From: Nodosilinea sp. PGN35
GTDB taxonomy: Bacteria; Cyanobacteriota; Cyanobacteriia; Phormidesmidales; Phormidesmidaceae
Direction of reading: 5' to 3'
Assembly: GCF_029109325.1 (NCBI RefSeq)
Contig: NZ_JAQKQJ010000015.1
Span: forward strand, 108,890-172,889
DNA length: 64,000 bases
Of this stretch, positions 1 to 7,679 are shown one piece after another (position 1 is the first letter of the stretch; every line of letters begins with the position of its first letter). The notes below the pieces were generated by a model. It made no database searches and was not told where the DNA came from. It was given only the letters and a program-made list of their open reading frames with translations. The position numbers and the translations under genes were made by a program.

Positions 1-2076
1 AGACATGGGGGCGGGGGGAGGTGGGGGCGGGGGGAGGTGGGGGCGGGGGGAGGCGGGAGGATTGTCGGTGGCGGCGGTTTGTTTTTCGACGGCTTCGAGG
101 GTGGGGAGCAGGTTGAGGGCGGCGCGGTAGGCTTCTTGGACGAGTTCTTCGGTTTCGGGGCCGTCTTCGACCAGGCCGTCGGCGATTAGCTGGAGGGAGC
201 CGAGGACGACGTTAAGGCCCGATCGCAGGTCGTAGGAGTCGGTGCCGGTGATTGCAGGGGAGGTGGGGCAGGAGCCAGTTTCTTGGGCGAACTGCACGGT
301 GTAGAGGTAGGTGTAGCGGCCCTGTTTTTGCAGCAGTTCGTCGTGGGTGCCGAGTTCGACCACGCGGCCCTGGTCGAGCACGGCGATTTGGTCGGCTTTG
401 CGAATGGTGGAGAGGCGATGGGCGATCACCAGGGTGGTGCGATCGCGGCTCAGATCCTCCAGGGCCGCCTGCACCAATTGCTCCGACACCGTATCTAAGG
501 CGCTGGTGGCTTCATCAAGGATCAAAATTGGCGGGTTTTGCAGCAGGGCGCGGGCAATGGCGATGCGCTGGCGCTGGCCGCCCGAGAGCATGACGCCGCG
601 ATCGCCCACCACCGTGTCAAAGCCCTGGGGCAGCTGGCTGATAAAGTCGTAGGCGTTGGCCCGCCGCGCCGCTTGCACCACCTCGGCGTCGGTGGCCGCA
701 GGCTGGGCGTAGGCAATGTTGTCGCGCACGGTGGCGTTAAACAAAAACGTGTCCTGGCTGACAATGCCCATGGCGCGGCGCAGGCTGCCCAGGTCAAACT
801 CGCGCAGATCGACGCCGTCGATGGCGATGCGGCCCGCTACCGGGTCGTAGAAGCGGGGCAGCAGATCGGCCAGGGTAGACTTGCCCGCGCCGGAGGCTCC
901 CACCAGGGCCAGGGTGGTACCCCTGGGCAGCGTCAGGGTGATGTCTTGTAGCGACCAATCCTTGGCGGTGGGATATCTAAAGGCGATGCCTTCGAAGGTG
1001 ATGCCCAATTGCAGGGTAGTGAGGGGGCGGCTGCCCTGGAGCATAAACGCCTTGTTGTCGCGGCGCAAAAAGTCGTAGACCAGGTCAACGCTGGCGGCGC
1101 TGTTGGCCAGCTGGCTGCGGGCCGAGTTGAGCTGCCCCAAAAACTGCACCACCCGCGACAGCACAAACAAAAAGGTCAGCAGCAGGGTGGCCGAGGCCGC
1201 CGAGCCGCTGCCCAGCCAGAACTGGCTGATGAGAATAATCGCCACCAGGGCCAAAATGCTGAGAATTTCGTTCAGGGGGCCGATAATGGCGGCATTCATC
1301 TGCGATCGCAGGGCCGCCTGCTCCCGCCGCTCAATTAGCGCTTCCACCTGGGCAAATTCGGCGGCCTCGTTGGCGGTGGCTTTCACCAGGCGCATGCCGT
1401 TGAGCATCTCTAAGGTACGCACCGAGTAGTCCTTAGAAGCCTCCGCCAGGGCCTTGCCGTACTCGCGGGCGCGGGCGATCACGTAGCGGTTGAGCAGCAG
1501 CACCCCGGCCATTAACACCACCGCCGCCAGAGTCAGCGACCCCGAGATCGACAGCAGCACCAGGGTAAAAAACAAAATATTCAGCGACGCCCGCAGCAGG
1601 TTAATCACCGCGTTGATCGAGGTCACCGCCCGGCCAATCTGGTCGTTCAGCCGCTGGATTATATCCCCGGTGCGCATGGTGTTGTGGTAGTCGATATCGA
1701 CTTTGAGCAGCAGGTCGAGGCCGTCGCGGCGCAGGTCGCAGGTGAGGCGGCGGGTGAGCCCTTCGGTGGTGACGCTGCTGAGGTAGTTGGCCAGGTTTTT
1801 GAGCAAAATGGTGAGCACAATAAAGCTCAGCATCAGCACCGCTCGCCCTGGGCCGGGAATGCCCAAAACCGGCTCCAGCAGCCGCTCTAGCAGGGGGGGA
1901 AGGGCAATCGCCGTCGCACCGCCGCCGCCGGTACCCAACAGCTCAAACACCGCTGGCACAATCAGCGTGGTGCCCACCCCGTTAAACACCGCCCCCGAAA
2001 AGCCCAGCCCGATGGCGGCCAAAATGCGCCAGGGGTAGCGTTTTGCGTAGCCGAAGAGGAGTTTTTGGGCAGACAT
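1..2076 (-). CDS. ABC exporter (TMD-NBD fusion) with C-terminal helical extension, 3' end outside window
   Basis: Half-size ABC exporter; 692 codons are visible without a stop, so the C-terminus lies beyond the left edge. Starts at the ATG at 2076 (MSAQKLLFGYAKRY). A six-helix-type membrane domain is followed by a nucleotide-binding domain with Walker A GASGAGKST (about residue 392), signature LSGGQRQRIAIARALL (about 497), Walker B LILDEATSALD (about 518) and the switch His in VIAHRLST. It would act as a homodimer in a membrane exporting lipid, polysaccharide or peptide. After the usual NBD end there is an extra segment (about residues 590-692) that looks like a histidine-kinase dimerisation hairpin lacking the His, then a proline-rich tail. 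A glycosyltransferase lies upstream in the same direction. Substrate cannot be told from sequence. Confidence 0.9.
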   Translation of the reverse strand, partial: MSAQKLLFGYAKRYPWRILAAIGLGFSGAVFNGVGTTLIVPAVFELLGTGGGGATAIALPPLLERLLEPVLGIPGPGRAVLMLSFIVLTILLKNLANYLSSVTTEGLTRRLTCDLRRDGLDLLLKVDIDYHNTMRTGDIIQRLNDQIGRAVTSINAVINLLRASLNILFFTLVLLSISGSLTLAAVVLMAGVLLLNRYVIARAREYGKALAEASKDYSVRTLEMLNGMRLVKATANEAAEFAQVEALIERREQAALRSQMNAAIIGPLNEILSILALVAIILISQFWLGSGSAASATLLLTFLFVLSRVVQFLGQLNSARSQLANSAASVDLVYDFLRRDNKAFMLQGSRPLTTLQLGITFEGIAFRYPTAKDWSLQDITLTLPRGTTLALVGASGAGKSTLADLLPRFYDPVAGRIAIDGVDLREFDLGSLRRAMGIVSQDTFLFNATVRDNIAYAQPAATDAEVVQAARRANAYDFISQLPQGFDTVVGDRGVMLSGGQRQRIAIARALLQNPPILILDEATSALDTVSEQLVQAALEDLSRDRTTLVIAHRLSTIRKADQIAVLDQGRVVELGTHDELLQKQGRYTYLYTVQFAQETGSCPTSPAITGTDSYDLRSGLNVVLGSLQLIADGLVEDGPETEELVQEAYRAALNLLPTLEAVEKQTAATDNPPASPRPHLPPPPPPPAPMS
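11..58. repeat. 16-bp G-rich tandem repeat (three units)
   Basis: Three units of about 16 bp (gcggggggaggtgggg and variants), with the cytosine at 12, 28 and 44. It lies inside the reading frame of the ABC exporter, where it encodes a run of prolines. Because 16 is not a multiple of 3, gain or loss of a unit would shift the frame. Runs of G make quadruplex formation possible. Confidence 0.8.
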
Positions 2077-2112
2077 GGGGTGACGGGGAGTAGGGGGTAG
2101 GGGGTTAGGGGA

Positions 2113-2140
2113 GGTTTGAGGTTTGAGGTTTGAGGTTTGA
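2113..2140. repeat. Heptanucleotide tandem repeat (ggtttga x4)
   Basis: Four perfect copies of ggtttga directly upstream of the ABC exporter start region. This matches the short tandemly repeated repetitive (STRR) heptamers known from filamentous cyanobacteria. It is preceded by G-rich near-heptamers (tagggggtaggggg). Confidence 0.8.
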
Positions 2141-2167
2141 GTTAAGACCTGGGCGTAGGGTGCATTC

Positions 2168-2350
2168 GGCGGTCGGGTTGGGTTGGGTGGCCTCAGGATG
2201 TTGCTCCGCCAATGCACCAAGCTTAGAAATCTGCGGCGGTCGGGGTGGGTTGGGTAGCCTCAGGATATTGCTCCGCCAATGCACCAAGCTTAGGAATCTG
2301 CGATCGTCAGGGTGGGTTGGGATGTCCTAGGACATGGCTTCGCCAAGGCA
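2168..2350. repeat. 67-bp direct repeat, two good copies plus one decayed copy
   Basis: Copy 1 (about 2168-2234) and copy 2 (about 2235-2301) share gggttgggt, cctcaggat, ttgctccgccaatgcaccaa and gcttag, with an offset of exactly 67 bp. A third, diverged copy (about 2302-2350: gggtgggttggga, cctaggacatggcttcgcc) covers the stop codon and last codons of the glycosyltransferase gene ending at 2307. The array fills the spacer between that gene and the ABC exporter. Confidence 0.8.
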
Positions 2351-3617
2351 TCTTGGCAACAATGTTCTGCTGAATCGCCTGGTGCAGAGCTGTGCCCATG
2401 GCGGCCATGCTGTAGTGGGTGAGGGTGCGATCGCGCCCTCGCCGCCCCAGCTCCAGGGCTCGGTCGTAGTCGGCAAAAATGGCGGCAATCTGCGCCGCCA
2501 GCTGCGCCGGGGCGTCGGCCTCCGCCAGATAGCCGCAGCCGTCGAGAATAGCGGGTATATCGCCCACCCGCGTGGCCAGAATCGGTTTCGCCATCGCCAT
2601 ACCGTCGGTGAGCTTGAGCGGAAACTGGGCCTGGGCGGCGGGAGTCTGGCGCTGGGGTACCACCACCACGTGAGCGGCGGCAATCACCCTGGGCATCTCC
2701 CCGGCGGGCTGCTTGCCCAGGTGAATAATGTGCTGGCCCCAGCGCTCCAGCAGGGTGCGATCGTAGTCGTCGTAGGGGCTGCCGCCGACAATCACCAGCT
2801 TGAGGTCGGGCTGATCCAAAAGCTCCAGGGCCGCCAGCAGATCTTCTACGCCCTTGTAGGGGCGGGGCGCACCGGGAAACATCAGCACCCGGTAGTCGGC
2901 CAGACCGTAGGCGGCGCGGCTGGCTTCGGGGTCGTAGCGGTCGGGGTTAAATAGCTCGGTGTCTTTGCCGTTGGGGACAATCACCCCGCCAAAACGCCGC
3001 TGCAAGAAGGTGTTGTGGGTGGTGACCAGATCGGCGTTAGCCACCAGCCGCTCTGCCCACCGCAGGTAGAGGGGATGGTCGCAGTGGCGCAGAGCCCCGT
3101 TGGGTTTCAGCACATCCCGCGCCAGCTGCGGGAGGGAGGGACGGTAGCGGTAGCGGTCGCCCCCGTGCCAGCTCAGCTCCCAGTCGTCAATGTCTAGAAT
3201 AACCGGACGGCGGTGGCGCAGACGGTGGAGTAGCGCCAGGCCAAAGCTGCTGGGCTTGAGCTTGTAGGCGTAGAGAATATCGCCGCTGAGGTGTCGAAGT
3301 AGCTCTCCCCCAGCGCTGGGGCCGAGGCAGGCCGAGGGTAGCGCGATGCTGTGCAGAGGGATGTCGGCCCGTGGGCCAACTGAGACTGAGCTGGGGCCAT
3401 CACTCCCAGGGCAAAAACCAGCGATTTCTACCGGATAACCCATGCTCTGCAGCGCCTGGGCCAGCAAGAACGGTCGGACTGCCCCCCCCCAACGCCCCGC
3501 TCCACGGGTTGATAGATCGCTGACCACAATCGAGACTCTGGGCCGGGCCGGGCCAGAATCCAGAGGTTCAGATGTGCTCACCGGGGGCTGGGGGCGGTGG
3601 TCGAGCATGGTTGACAC
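2307..3617 (-). CDS. Glycosyltransferase, GT4-like (436 aa)
   Basis: Predicted cytoplasmic or peripheral glycosyltransferase moving a sugar from an activated donor to a lipid-linked or polysaccharide acceptor. The N-terminal half carries GAGRWGGAVRPFLLAQAL, a glycine-rich GT-B opening; the C-terminal half has the donor-site pattern VLMFPGAPRPYKGVEDLLAAL, LVIVGG and KLTDGMAMAKPILAT, as in GT4 enzymes. An unusual VILDIDDWELSW segment lies at about residue 140. Start chosen at 3617; an in-frame ATG nine bases later (3608) is possible. The last dozen residues (RSHVLGHPNPP) are encoded by a decayed repeat copy, so the C-terminus appears extended by repeat DNA. The ABC exporter lies 230 bp downstream on the same strand. 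Acceptor unknown. Confidence 0.85.
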   Translation of the reverse strand: MSTMLDHRPQPPVSTSEPLDSGPARPRVSIVVSDLSTRGAGRWGGAVRPFLLAQALQSMGYPVEIAGFCPGSDGPSSVSVGPRADIPLHSIALPSACLGPSAGGELLRHLSGDILYAYKLKPSSFGLALLHRLRHRRPVILDIDDWELSWHGGDRYRYRPSLPQLARDVLKPNGALRHCDHPLYLRWAERLVANADLVTTHNTFLQRRFGGVIVPNGKDTELFNPDRYDPEASRAAYGLADYRVLMFPGAPRPYKGVEDLLAALELLDQPDLKLVIVGGSPYDDYDRTLLERWGQHIIHLGKQPAGEMPRVIAAAHVVVVPQRQTPAAQAQFPLKLTDGMAMAKPILATRVGDIPAILDGCGYLAEADAPAQLAAQIAAIFADYDRALELGRRGRDRTLTHYSMAAMGTALHQAIQQNIVAKMPWRSHVLGHPNPP

Positions 3618-3661
3618 GGGGTCAGAGGGAGCAAAACGGCGGAGTTTACGTAGATTGGAAA

Positions 3662-3679
3662 CGCACTCCTATAGCTTGC
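3662..3679 (-). promoter_or_regulatory. Promoter-like motif shared with 4253-4270
   Basis: An 18-base motif, read on the minus strand as GCAAGCTATAGGAGTGCG, lies 45 bp upstream of the glycosyltransferase ATG. A copy differing at one base lies 42 bp upstream of the next gene's ATG (4253-4270). TATAG could be a -10 element; no convincing -35 is seen. Same spacing and orientation suggest a shared regulatory function. Confidence 0.4.
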
Positions 3680-3730
3680 CCACCTTTGCCGCCGAGGTTA
3701 AGATCTGCGCTGCGATCGCCCAATCCTCGC

Positions 3731-3828
3731 AGCCGCAGTCATCGTTAGAACATCCACGAACCCCTGTAACGTTTGAACGTTCAAACGTTCTGGAGGTTTT
3801 CGGTGGCCTGGCCAGTGTGACTATGGCT
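3731..3828. mobile_element. MITE-like palindromic element, copy 1 of 3 (98 bp)
   Basis: The two halves are imperfect reverse complements: the left end agccgcagtc...gttagaacatcc matches the right end read backwards (agccatagtc...ccaggccacc), meeting at a perfect 22-bp palindrome at 3768-3789 (aacgtttgaac and its complement). The ends match those of the elements at 30609-30706 and 32021-32108. It has no coding capacity and ends 12 bp from the stop codon of the gene at 3840-4211, so its hairpin could also act as a terminator. Confidence 0.7.
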
Positions 3829-3839
3829 TTAGCTGTGGT

Positions 3840-4211
3840 CTAGCGCCGCTGGCGGTTGGCATTGCCCGCCCAAGGGGGCCGACCGGGGCCATCGCGCACC
3901 ACTATTACATCTCCGTTAGCACGGATAATCCGGTAGGCATCAAACTCGCCATTGTCGTATTCACCCACAACGGTGAGCTGCTCGCCGGGGGTAACGGTGA
4001 TCGCCTGGTACCAGCGGGGGCCAGCCCCGACAATGATTTCGCCAGTCCCGTCGCTGAGGGTAAAGCTATTGCCCACCACGCTGCCAACGGTACCCACAAT
4101 GGTGGTGCCGTCCTGCTGTCGCAGCGACTCAATAGACACCGTTTGCGCCACGACTGGGAAGGTGGCACCTAGCCCAAGGGTGATCAGGGCTGCTGTAGAT
4201 ATAAATTTCAT
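3840..4211 (-). CDS. Secreted small OB-fold-like protein (123 aa)
   Basis: A cleavable signal peptide (MKFISTAALITLGLGATFPVVAQ) precedes a compact beta-rich domain of about 80 residues with alternating strands (TIVGTVGSVVGNSFTLSDGT, EIIVGAGPRWYQ, LTVVGEYDNGEFDAYRI), the layout of bacterial OB-fold (BOF/YgiW-like) periplasmic proteins that bind small ligands or cations. The C-terminus is short and basic (GNANRQRR). It is a single gene with a palindromic element directly after its stop and a promoter-like motif 42 bp upstream. Family assignment rests on fold pattern only; ligand unknown. Confidence 0.7.
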   Translation of the reverse strand: MKFISTAALITLGLGATFPVVAQTVSIESLRQQDGTTIVGTVGSVVGNSFTLSDGTGEIIVGAGPRWYQAITVTPGEQLTVVGEYDNGEFDAYRIIRANGDVIVVRDGPGRPPWAGNANRQRR

Positions 4212-4252
4212 GAACCTGGAAAATTGTCTGCAAAACGTTTGCGCCCGCTTCG

Positions 4253-4270
4253 CGCACTTCTATAGCTTGC
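4253..4270 (-). promoter_or_regulatory. Promoter-like motif, second copy
   Basis: Minus-strand GCAAGCTATAGAAGTGCG, 17 of 18 bases identical to the motif at 3662-3679 and at almost the same distance (42 bp) from the ATG at 4211. Probable -10 TATAG; inference only. Confidence 0.4.
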
Positions 4271-4368
4271 ACAGAGGCACCTAAGAGGCACTCACGCAGA
4301 GGCGCTACCCTTGTAGCCTGAGAAATTTTAGGCAAACTGCCATCTCTCCCTAGGGGGAAATCCCTCGC

Positions 4369-7011
4369 CTAGCCGATCTCTTCGTTGACCGGGAAGCGGT
4401 TCATCAGGTCTTTGGCGTCGCGGGCGGCGGTGCGCAGGCTGTCGCCAATGTAGGGCACGTGGGGAATCTGCGACAGCACATCCAGGGTGCGGCGCAGAAT
4501 GCGAACAATGTCGCCCTCGTCGAGGCTGGTGTTGTCGCACAGCGTTACCCAGTCAACCCCGTTAGCCCACTGCTCTACCAAGCCCACCAGGTCGTATTCC
4601 AGCCAGATGGGGGCGGTAATGTGGCGGCGGTGCTGCTGCTGGTAAAGCTGGCGGCGCAGGCTGTGCAGCCCGCCCAGGGCTTCTTCTACGGTGCCGGAGA
4701 GGCGGTAGCGGCACCAGCTGTCGGGGCGTGAGTTTTCGGTGACCAGGGCGGCGCAGGCGGCGGCCAGCTGGGCGGCAGTGAGCTGGTCAAACTCCCCGGA
4801 CTCTAGGGCCAGGGCCAGCCACAGCTCGTTGTCGCCGCGAATGGCGGCGGCCATCTCCCCCAGCTCGGTGGGGCGGTTGTCGGCCAGGCCGCCGAAGTGC
4901 TTCAGCACCTCCATAATGTGGAGAAATTCTTGCCAGTAGCGGCCTGTGTACTGGGCGAGTTTTTGTTTGCGATCGCGCCATTCTGCCTCCAGGTCGCGCA
5001 GCCGCTTCTGGCGCTTGAGCAGCCCCTTGGCGTTCTCCCACTGGCTGGCGGGGTGGGTGGCCAGGGCCTGCTCGACCTCGCGCATGCGATCGAGCTGATC
5101 CTGCACCTCGGGGGCGAGCATCTCCAGGGTGGGCGGGGTGGCGATGGTGGCGGCCAGGGCGGCGGTGTAGTCGTCGCCCCGGCAGCGCTTGCCGGGGCTG
5201 GGGGCCAGCTCGCTGGGCGGAGCCAGGGTATCGACCGACTGCAAGCGGGGAATGTCGGCGTGGAGGCCGACCACATCGGCGGCGGTGACGACGCACCACT
5301 GGTTGGTTTGCGTCAGACACACCAGGTAGGGGAACTGACCTGAGCCCTGCACCTTGGTGACCAGCACGGCGGGCACCGGCTCGCTGACGGGAATGTGCTT
5401 GCCCTTGAGGGAGAGCAGGGTACCGGCGATCGCAAAGGGCACCATCTTGCCCACATCCTCGGCCAGCACCTGGGCTGCCTGCTGCTGCAACGTTTTCAGC
5501 AGTCGCCGTTCTTCTTTGAGGTGCTCTTTGAGTTTGGCGTACTCGGCCAGCAGCCCTTCGTCAAAGGCGGCGAGCTGGGCCTGCTGATGGGCGATCGCCC
5601 CCTCCAGCCGGTCAATTTCCTGCTGCTGAGGCACCAGGTGCAGGGTGGCCAGATATTGGCCAAAGCTGCGCTCGATCAGATCCTTTGCCTCGTCGAGGGT
5701 GTGGGTTTGCAGCAGGTTGAGCACCATGCCGTAGCCGGGGGTAAACTGGCTGACCAACGGGTCGGCCCCCGATGTCGCCAGGTGCACCGCCTCCCGCGAC
5801 CCCTCAAAGGGGCTTTCGACCGTGACCACGTGGCCCTGAAGATCCATCCCCCGCCGCCCGGCGCGCCCCGCCATCTGCAAAAACTCTGAGGAGGTGAGCA
5901 GGCGGTGGCCCATGTCGGTGCGCTTCGAGAGGCTGGCGATGACAGTGGTGCGGGCGGGCATGTTGATGCCTGCCGCCAGGGTTTCGGTGGCAAACACCAC
6001 CTTGATCAGCCCCGCCTGAAACAGTTCTTCCACCAGCCCCTTCCACAGGGGCAAAATGCCTGCGTGGTGGGCGGCAATGCCCCGGTACAGCGGCCCCACC
6101 TGACCCGCCCGTCCGGCGTCGGGGTTGTGGGCGAGAAAGGTGTCAATGCGGAGCTTGAGTTCCTGCGCTTCCTCGTCGGTGACCAGTGACAGGTGGCTAA
6201 CCTCATCCACCGCTTTGTCGCAGCCCCGGCGGCTAAAAATAAAATAGATGGCGGGCAGCATGTCGCGCTCTTGCAGCTGACCCACCACAAAGGGCAGACT
6301 CACCCGCCCGCTGCCGCGCCGACCGGGCTGGCGCTGGGGGGCGCGCTGCTTTTTGAGCTGGGGGTTGATCGCTTTTTGAGAGGCATCGAGCAGGGGCACC
6401 AATCGCTTGCCGGTGCAGTAGTGAAACTGCAAAGGCACCGGGCGAAAGTCGGAATAAATTAGCTCGGTGGGGCCGTGGACTTTTTGCAGCCAGTCAGTGA
6501 GCTGACCCGAGTTTTCGACGGTGGCGGAGAGGGCCAGCAGCTGAATTTCGGGCGGGCAGTAGATGATCGACTCTTCCCACACGGTGCCGCGCTGGCGATC
6601 GTTCATGTAGTGGCATTCGTCGAGCACCACGGCCTCCACCTGTTGCAGAGTCGTGCCGGTCTCGCCAATCCGGGTGCCGTAGAGCATGTTGCGAAAGATT
6701 TCGGTGGTCATCACCACCACCGGAGCGTCGCGGTTAATTGACAGATCTCCGGTCAGCAAACCCACATTGTCGTAGCCAAACTGGTCGCGAAAGTCGCGCA
6801 GCTTTTGGTTGGAGAGTGCCTTGAGCGGGGTGGTATAAAACACCCGCTTGCTGTGGGCCAAGGCCCGGTGGATGGCGTATTCGCCCACCAGTGTTTTGCC
6901 GGAACCGGTGGGGGCACACACCACCACGGATTTATCGGCGTTGAGAGCGTCTATGGCCTCGTGCTGAAAATCGTCGAGGGGAAAGGGAAAGATTTGGGCG
7001 AGGTCTAGCAC
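4369..7011 (-). CDS. Ski2-like DExH-box RNA helicase with DSHCT domain (880 aa)
   Basis: Superfamily 2 helicase of the Ski2/Mtr4 group, present across cyanobacteria and related to chloroplast ISE2; expected to unwind RNA in decay or rRNA maturation. Visible motifs: Walker A APTGSGKT (residues 33-40), TTPLKALSNQK (Ia), TGD (Ib), DECH (131-134), LSATVEN (III), ATETLAAGINMPART (V) and QMAGRAGRRG (VI). A long helical middle (about 480-560) is followed by a C-terminal DSHCT-type region with CRYRLSGTVEEALGGLHSLRRQLYQQQHRR and a helical bundle ending in MNRFPVNEEIG. Full family length. It stands alone, minus strand, with an AT-rich spacer upstream. Confidence 0.93.
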   Translation of the reverse strand: MLDLAQIFPFPLDDFQHEAIDALNADKSVVVCAPTGSGKTLVGEYAIHRALAHSKRVFYTTPLKALSNQKLRDFRDQFGYDNVGLLTGDLSINRDAPVVVMTTEIFRNMLYGTRIGETGTTLQQVEAVVLDECHYMNDRQRGTVWEESIIYCPPEIQLLALSATVENSGQLTDWLQKVHGPTELIYSDFRPVPLQFHYCTGKRLVPLLDASQKAINPQLKKQRAPQRQPGRRGSGRVSLPFVVGQLQERDMLPAIYFIFSRRGCDKAVDEVSHLSLVTDEEAQELKLRIDTFLAHNPDAGRAGQVGPLYRGIAAHHAGILPLWKGLVEELFQAGLIKVVFATETLAAGINMPARTTVIASLSKRTDMGHRLLTSSEFLQMAGRAGRRGMDLQGHVVTVESPFEGSREAVHLATSGADPLVSQFTPGYGMVLNLLQTHTLDEAKDLIERSFGQYLATLHLVPQQQEIDRLEGAIAHQQAQLAAFDEGLLAEYAKLKEHLKEERRLLKTLQQQAAQVLAEDVGKMVPFAIAGTLLSLKGKHIPVSEPVPAVLVTKVQGSGQFPYLVCLTQTNQWCVVTAADVVGLHADIPRLQSVDTLAPPSELAPSPGKRCRGDDYTAALAATIATPPTLEMLAPEVQDQLDRMREVEQALATHPASQWENAKGLLKRQKRLRDLEAEWRDRKQKLAQYTGRYWQEFLHIMEVLKHFGGLADNRPTELGEMAAAIRGDNELWLALALESGEFDQLTAAQLAAACAALVTENSRPDSWCRYRLSGTVEEALGGLHSLRRQLYQQQHRRHITAPIWLEYDLVGLVEQWANGVDWVTLCDNTSLDEGDIVRILRRTLDVLSQIPHVPYIGDSLRTAARDAKDLMNRFPVNEEIG

Positions 7012-7239
7012 GAGGCTGGCACGGGTAGGGGCGACACTATTCTAGTGTGCCAAGGAATGGACGAAACAAGCGCAAGCTGAGTGAGTGAAGAAGGCTATGG
7101 ATCTGGGTCTTGTGATGACCCAACTGTAGAGATAGTACTTCATCAGGCTTGGGCGCAGGGGTAATGGAGTGTTGGCCAGTCCTTTTTCTGAGGCAGAATG
7201 AGAGCAACACAGCAGATACGCTGCAATTGCAGAGGATAA

Positions 7240-7473
7240 GTGATAACAGTTCAAGAGCTGTTGAAAGCCGCTCAAAACCTGAGTTTGCGAGACCAGATTC
7301 TTTTAGCAAGCCAGCTGATGCAGTATGTCGCTCAAGAAACGCAATCTGTAGCCGCTGAAGCGTCTGCTCAAACTCTGGCTGAAGACCCACTAGTAGGCTT
7401 GTTTTCGGGATCTCCGGAACTGGCGACCCGCGCAGAAGAGATTCTTCAGCAAGAGATTGGCCTGAACCATTAG
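7240..7473 (+). CDS. VapB-like antitoxin, orphaned (77 aa)
   Basis: Small acidic protein (MITVQELLKAAQNLSLRDQILLASQLMQY...) resembling the antitoxins paired with PIN-domain VapC toxins in cyanobacteria: an N-terminal helix-rich region followed by a flexible, acidic C-terminal tail (EDPLVGLFSGSPELATRAEEILQQEIG). Starts with GTG. Directly downstream, separated by 6 bp, is only the first part of a VapC-like frame, so the antitoxin has lost its toxin. Base composition is AT-richer than neighbours, consistent with transfer. Assignment rests mainly on context and general pattern. Confidence 0.6.
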   Translation: MITVQELLKAAQNLSLRDQILLASQLMQYVAQETQSVAAEASAQTLAEDPLVGLFSGSPELATRAEEILQQEIGLNH

Positions 7474-7479
7474 TACTTC

Positions 7480-7611
7480 ATGGAAAGTGTCATTGCAGAT
7501 ACAGGCTTTGTCGTTGCGCTGGCAAATCGCTTGGACAACCTCACGCTGATGTTGTTCCGATTTGGGCTCAATAGCCAAAGATTTTGCTGCTGGGTTTACC
7601 GATGGGTTTAG
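7480..7611 (+). pseudogene. Truncated VapC (PIN-domain) toxin remnant
   Basis: A 43-codon frame begins MESVIADTGFVVALANRLD, the characteristic first strand and first metal-binding Asp of VapC-type PIN ribonucleases (normally about 130-140 residues). After about 19 residues the similarity is lost and the frame stops at 7609-7611; the remaining three acidic residues of the PIN active site are absent. It sits 6 bp after the antitoxin-like gene in the normal VapB-VapC order. The toxin is therefore presumed inactive. Confidence 0.65.
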
Positions 7612-7643
7612 CGTGCGATTCCTTCGGGTAGATTGCGATCGCC

Positions 7644-7678
7644 CCAGTGTAGGGTGGGCACTGCCCACCCTACACTGG
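7644..7678. repeat. 35-bp perfect palindrome (gtagggtgggca type)
   Basis: Arms ccagtgtagggtgggca and tgcccaccctacactgg are perfect reverse complements around a single C. This is a common dispersed cyanobacterial intergenic palindrome. It lies just beyond the stop codon of the minus-strand gene at 7680-8054 and may end transcription. A partial relative lies at 44828-44857. Confidence 0.85.
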
Positions 7679-7679
7679 T

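Noticed and set aside
2130..2330. Small frames within the 67-bp repeats upstream of the ABC exporter
   Set aside because: They simply translate the repeats and have no other support.
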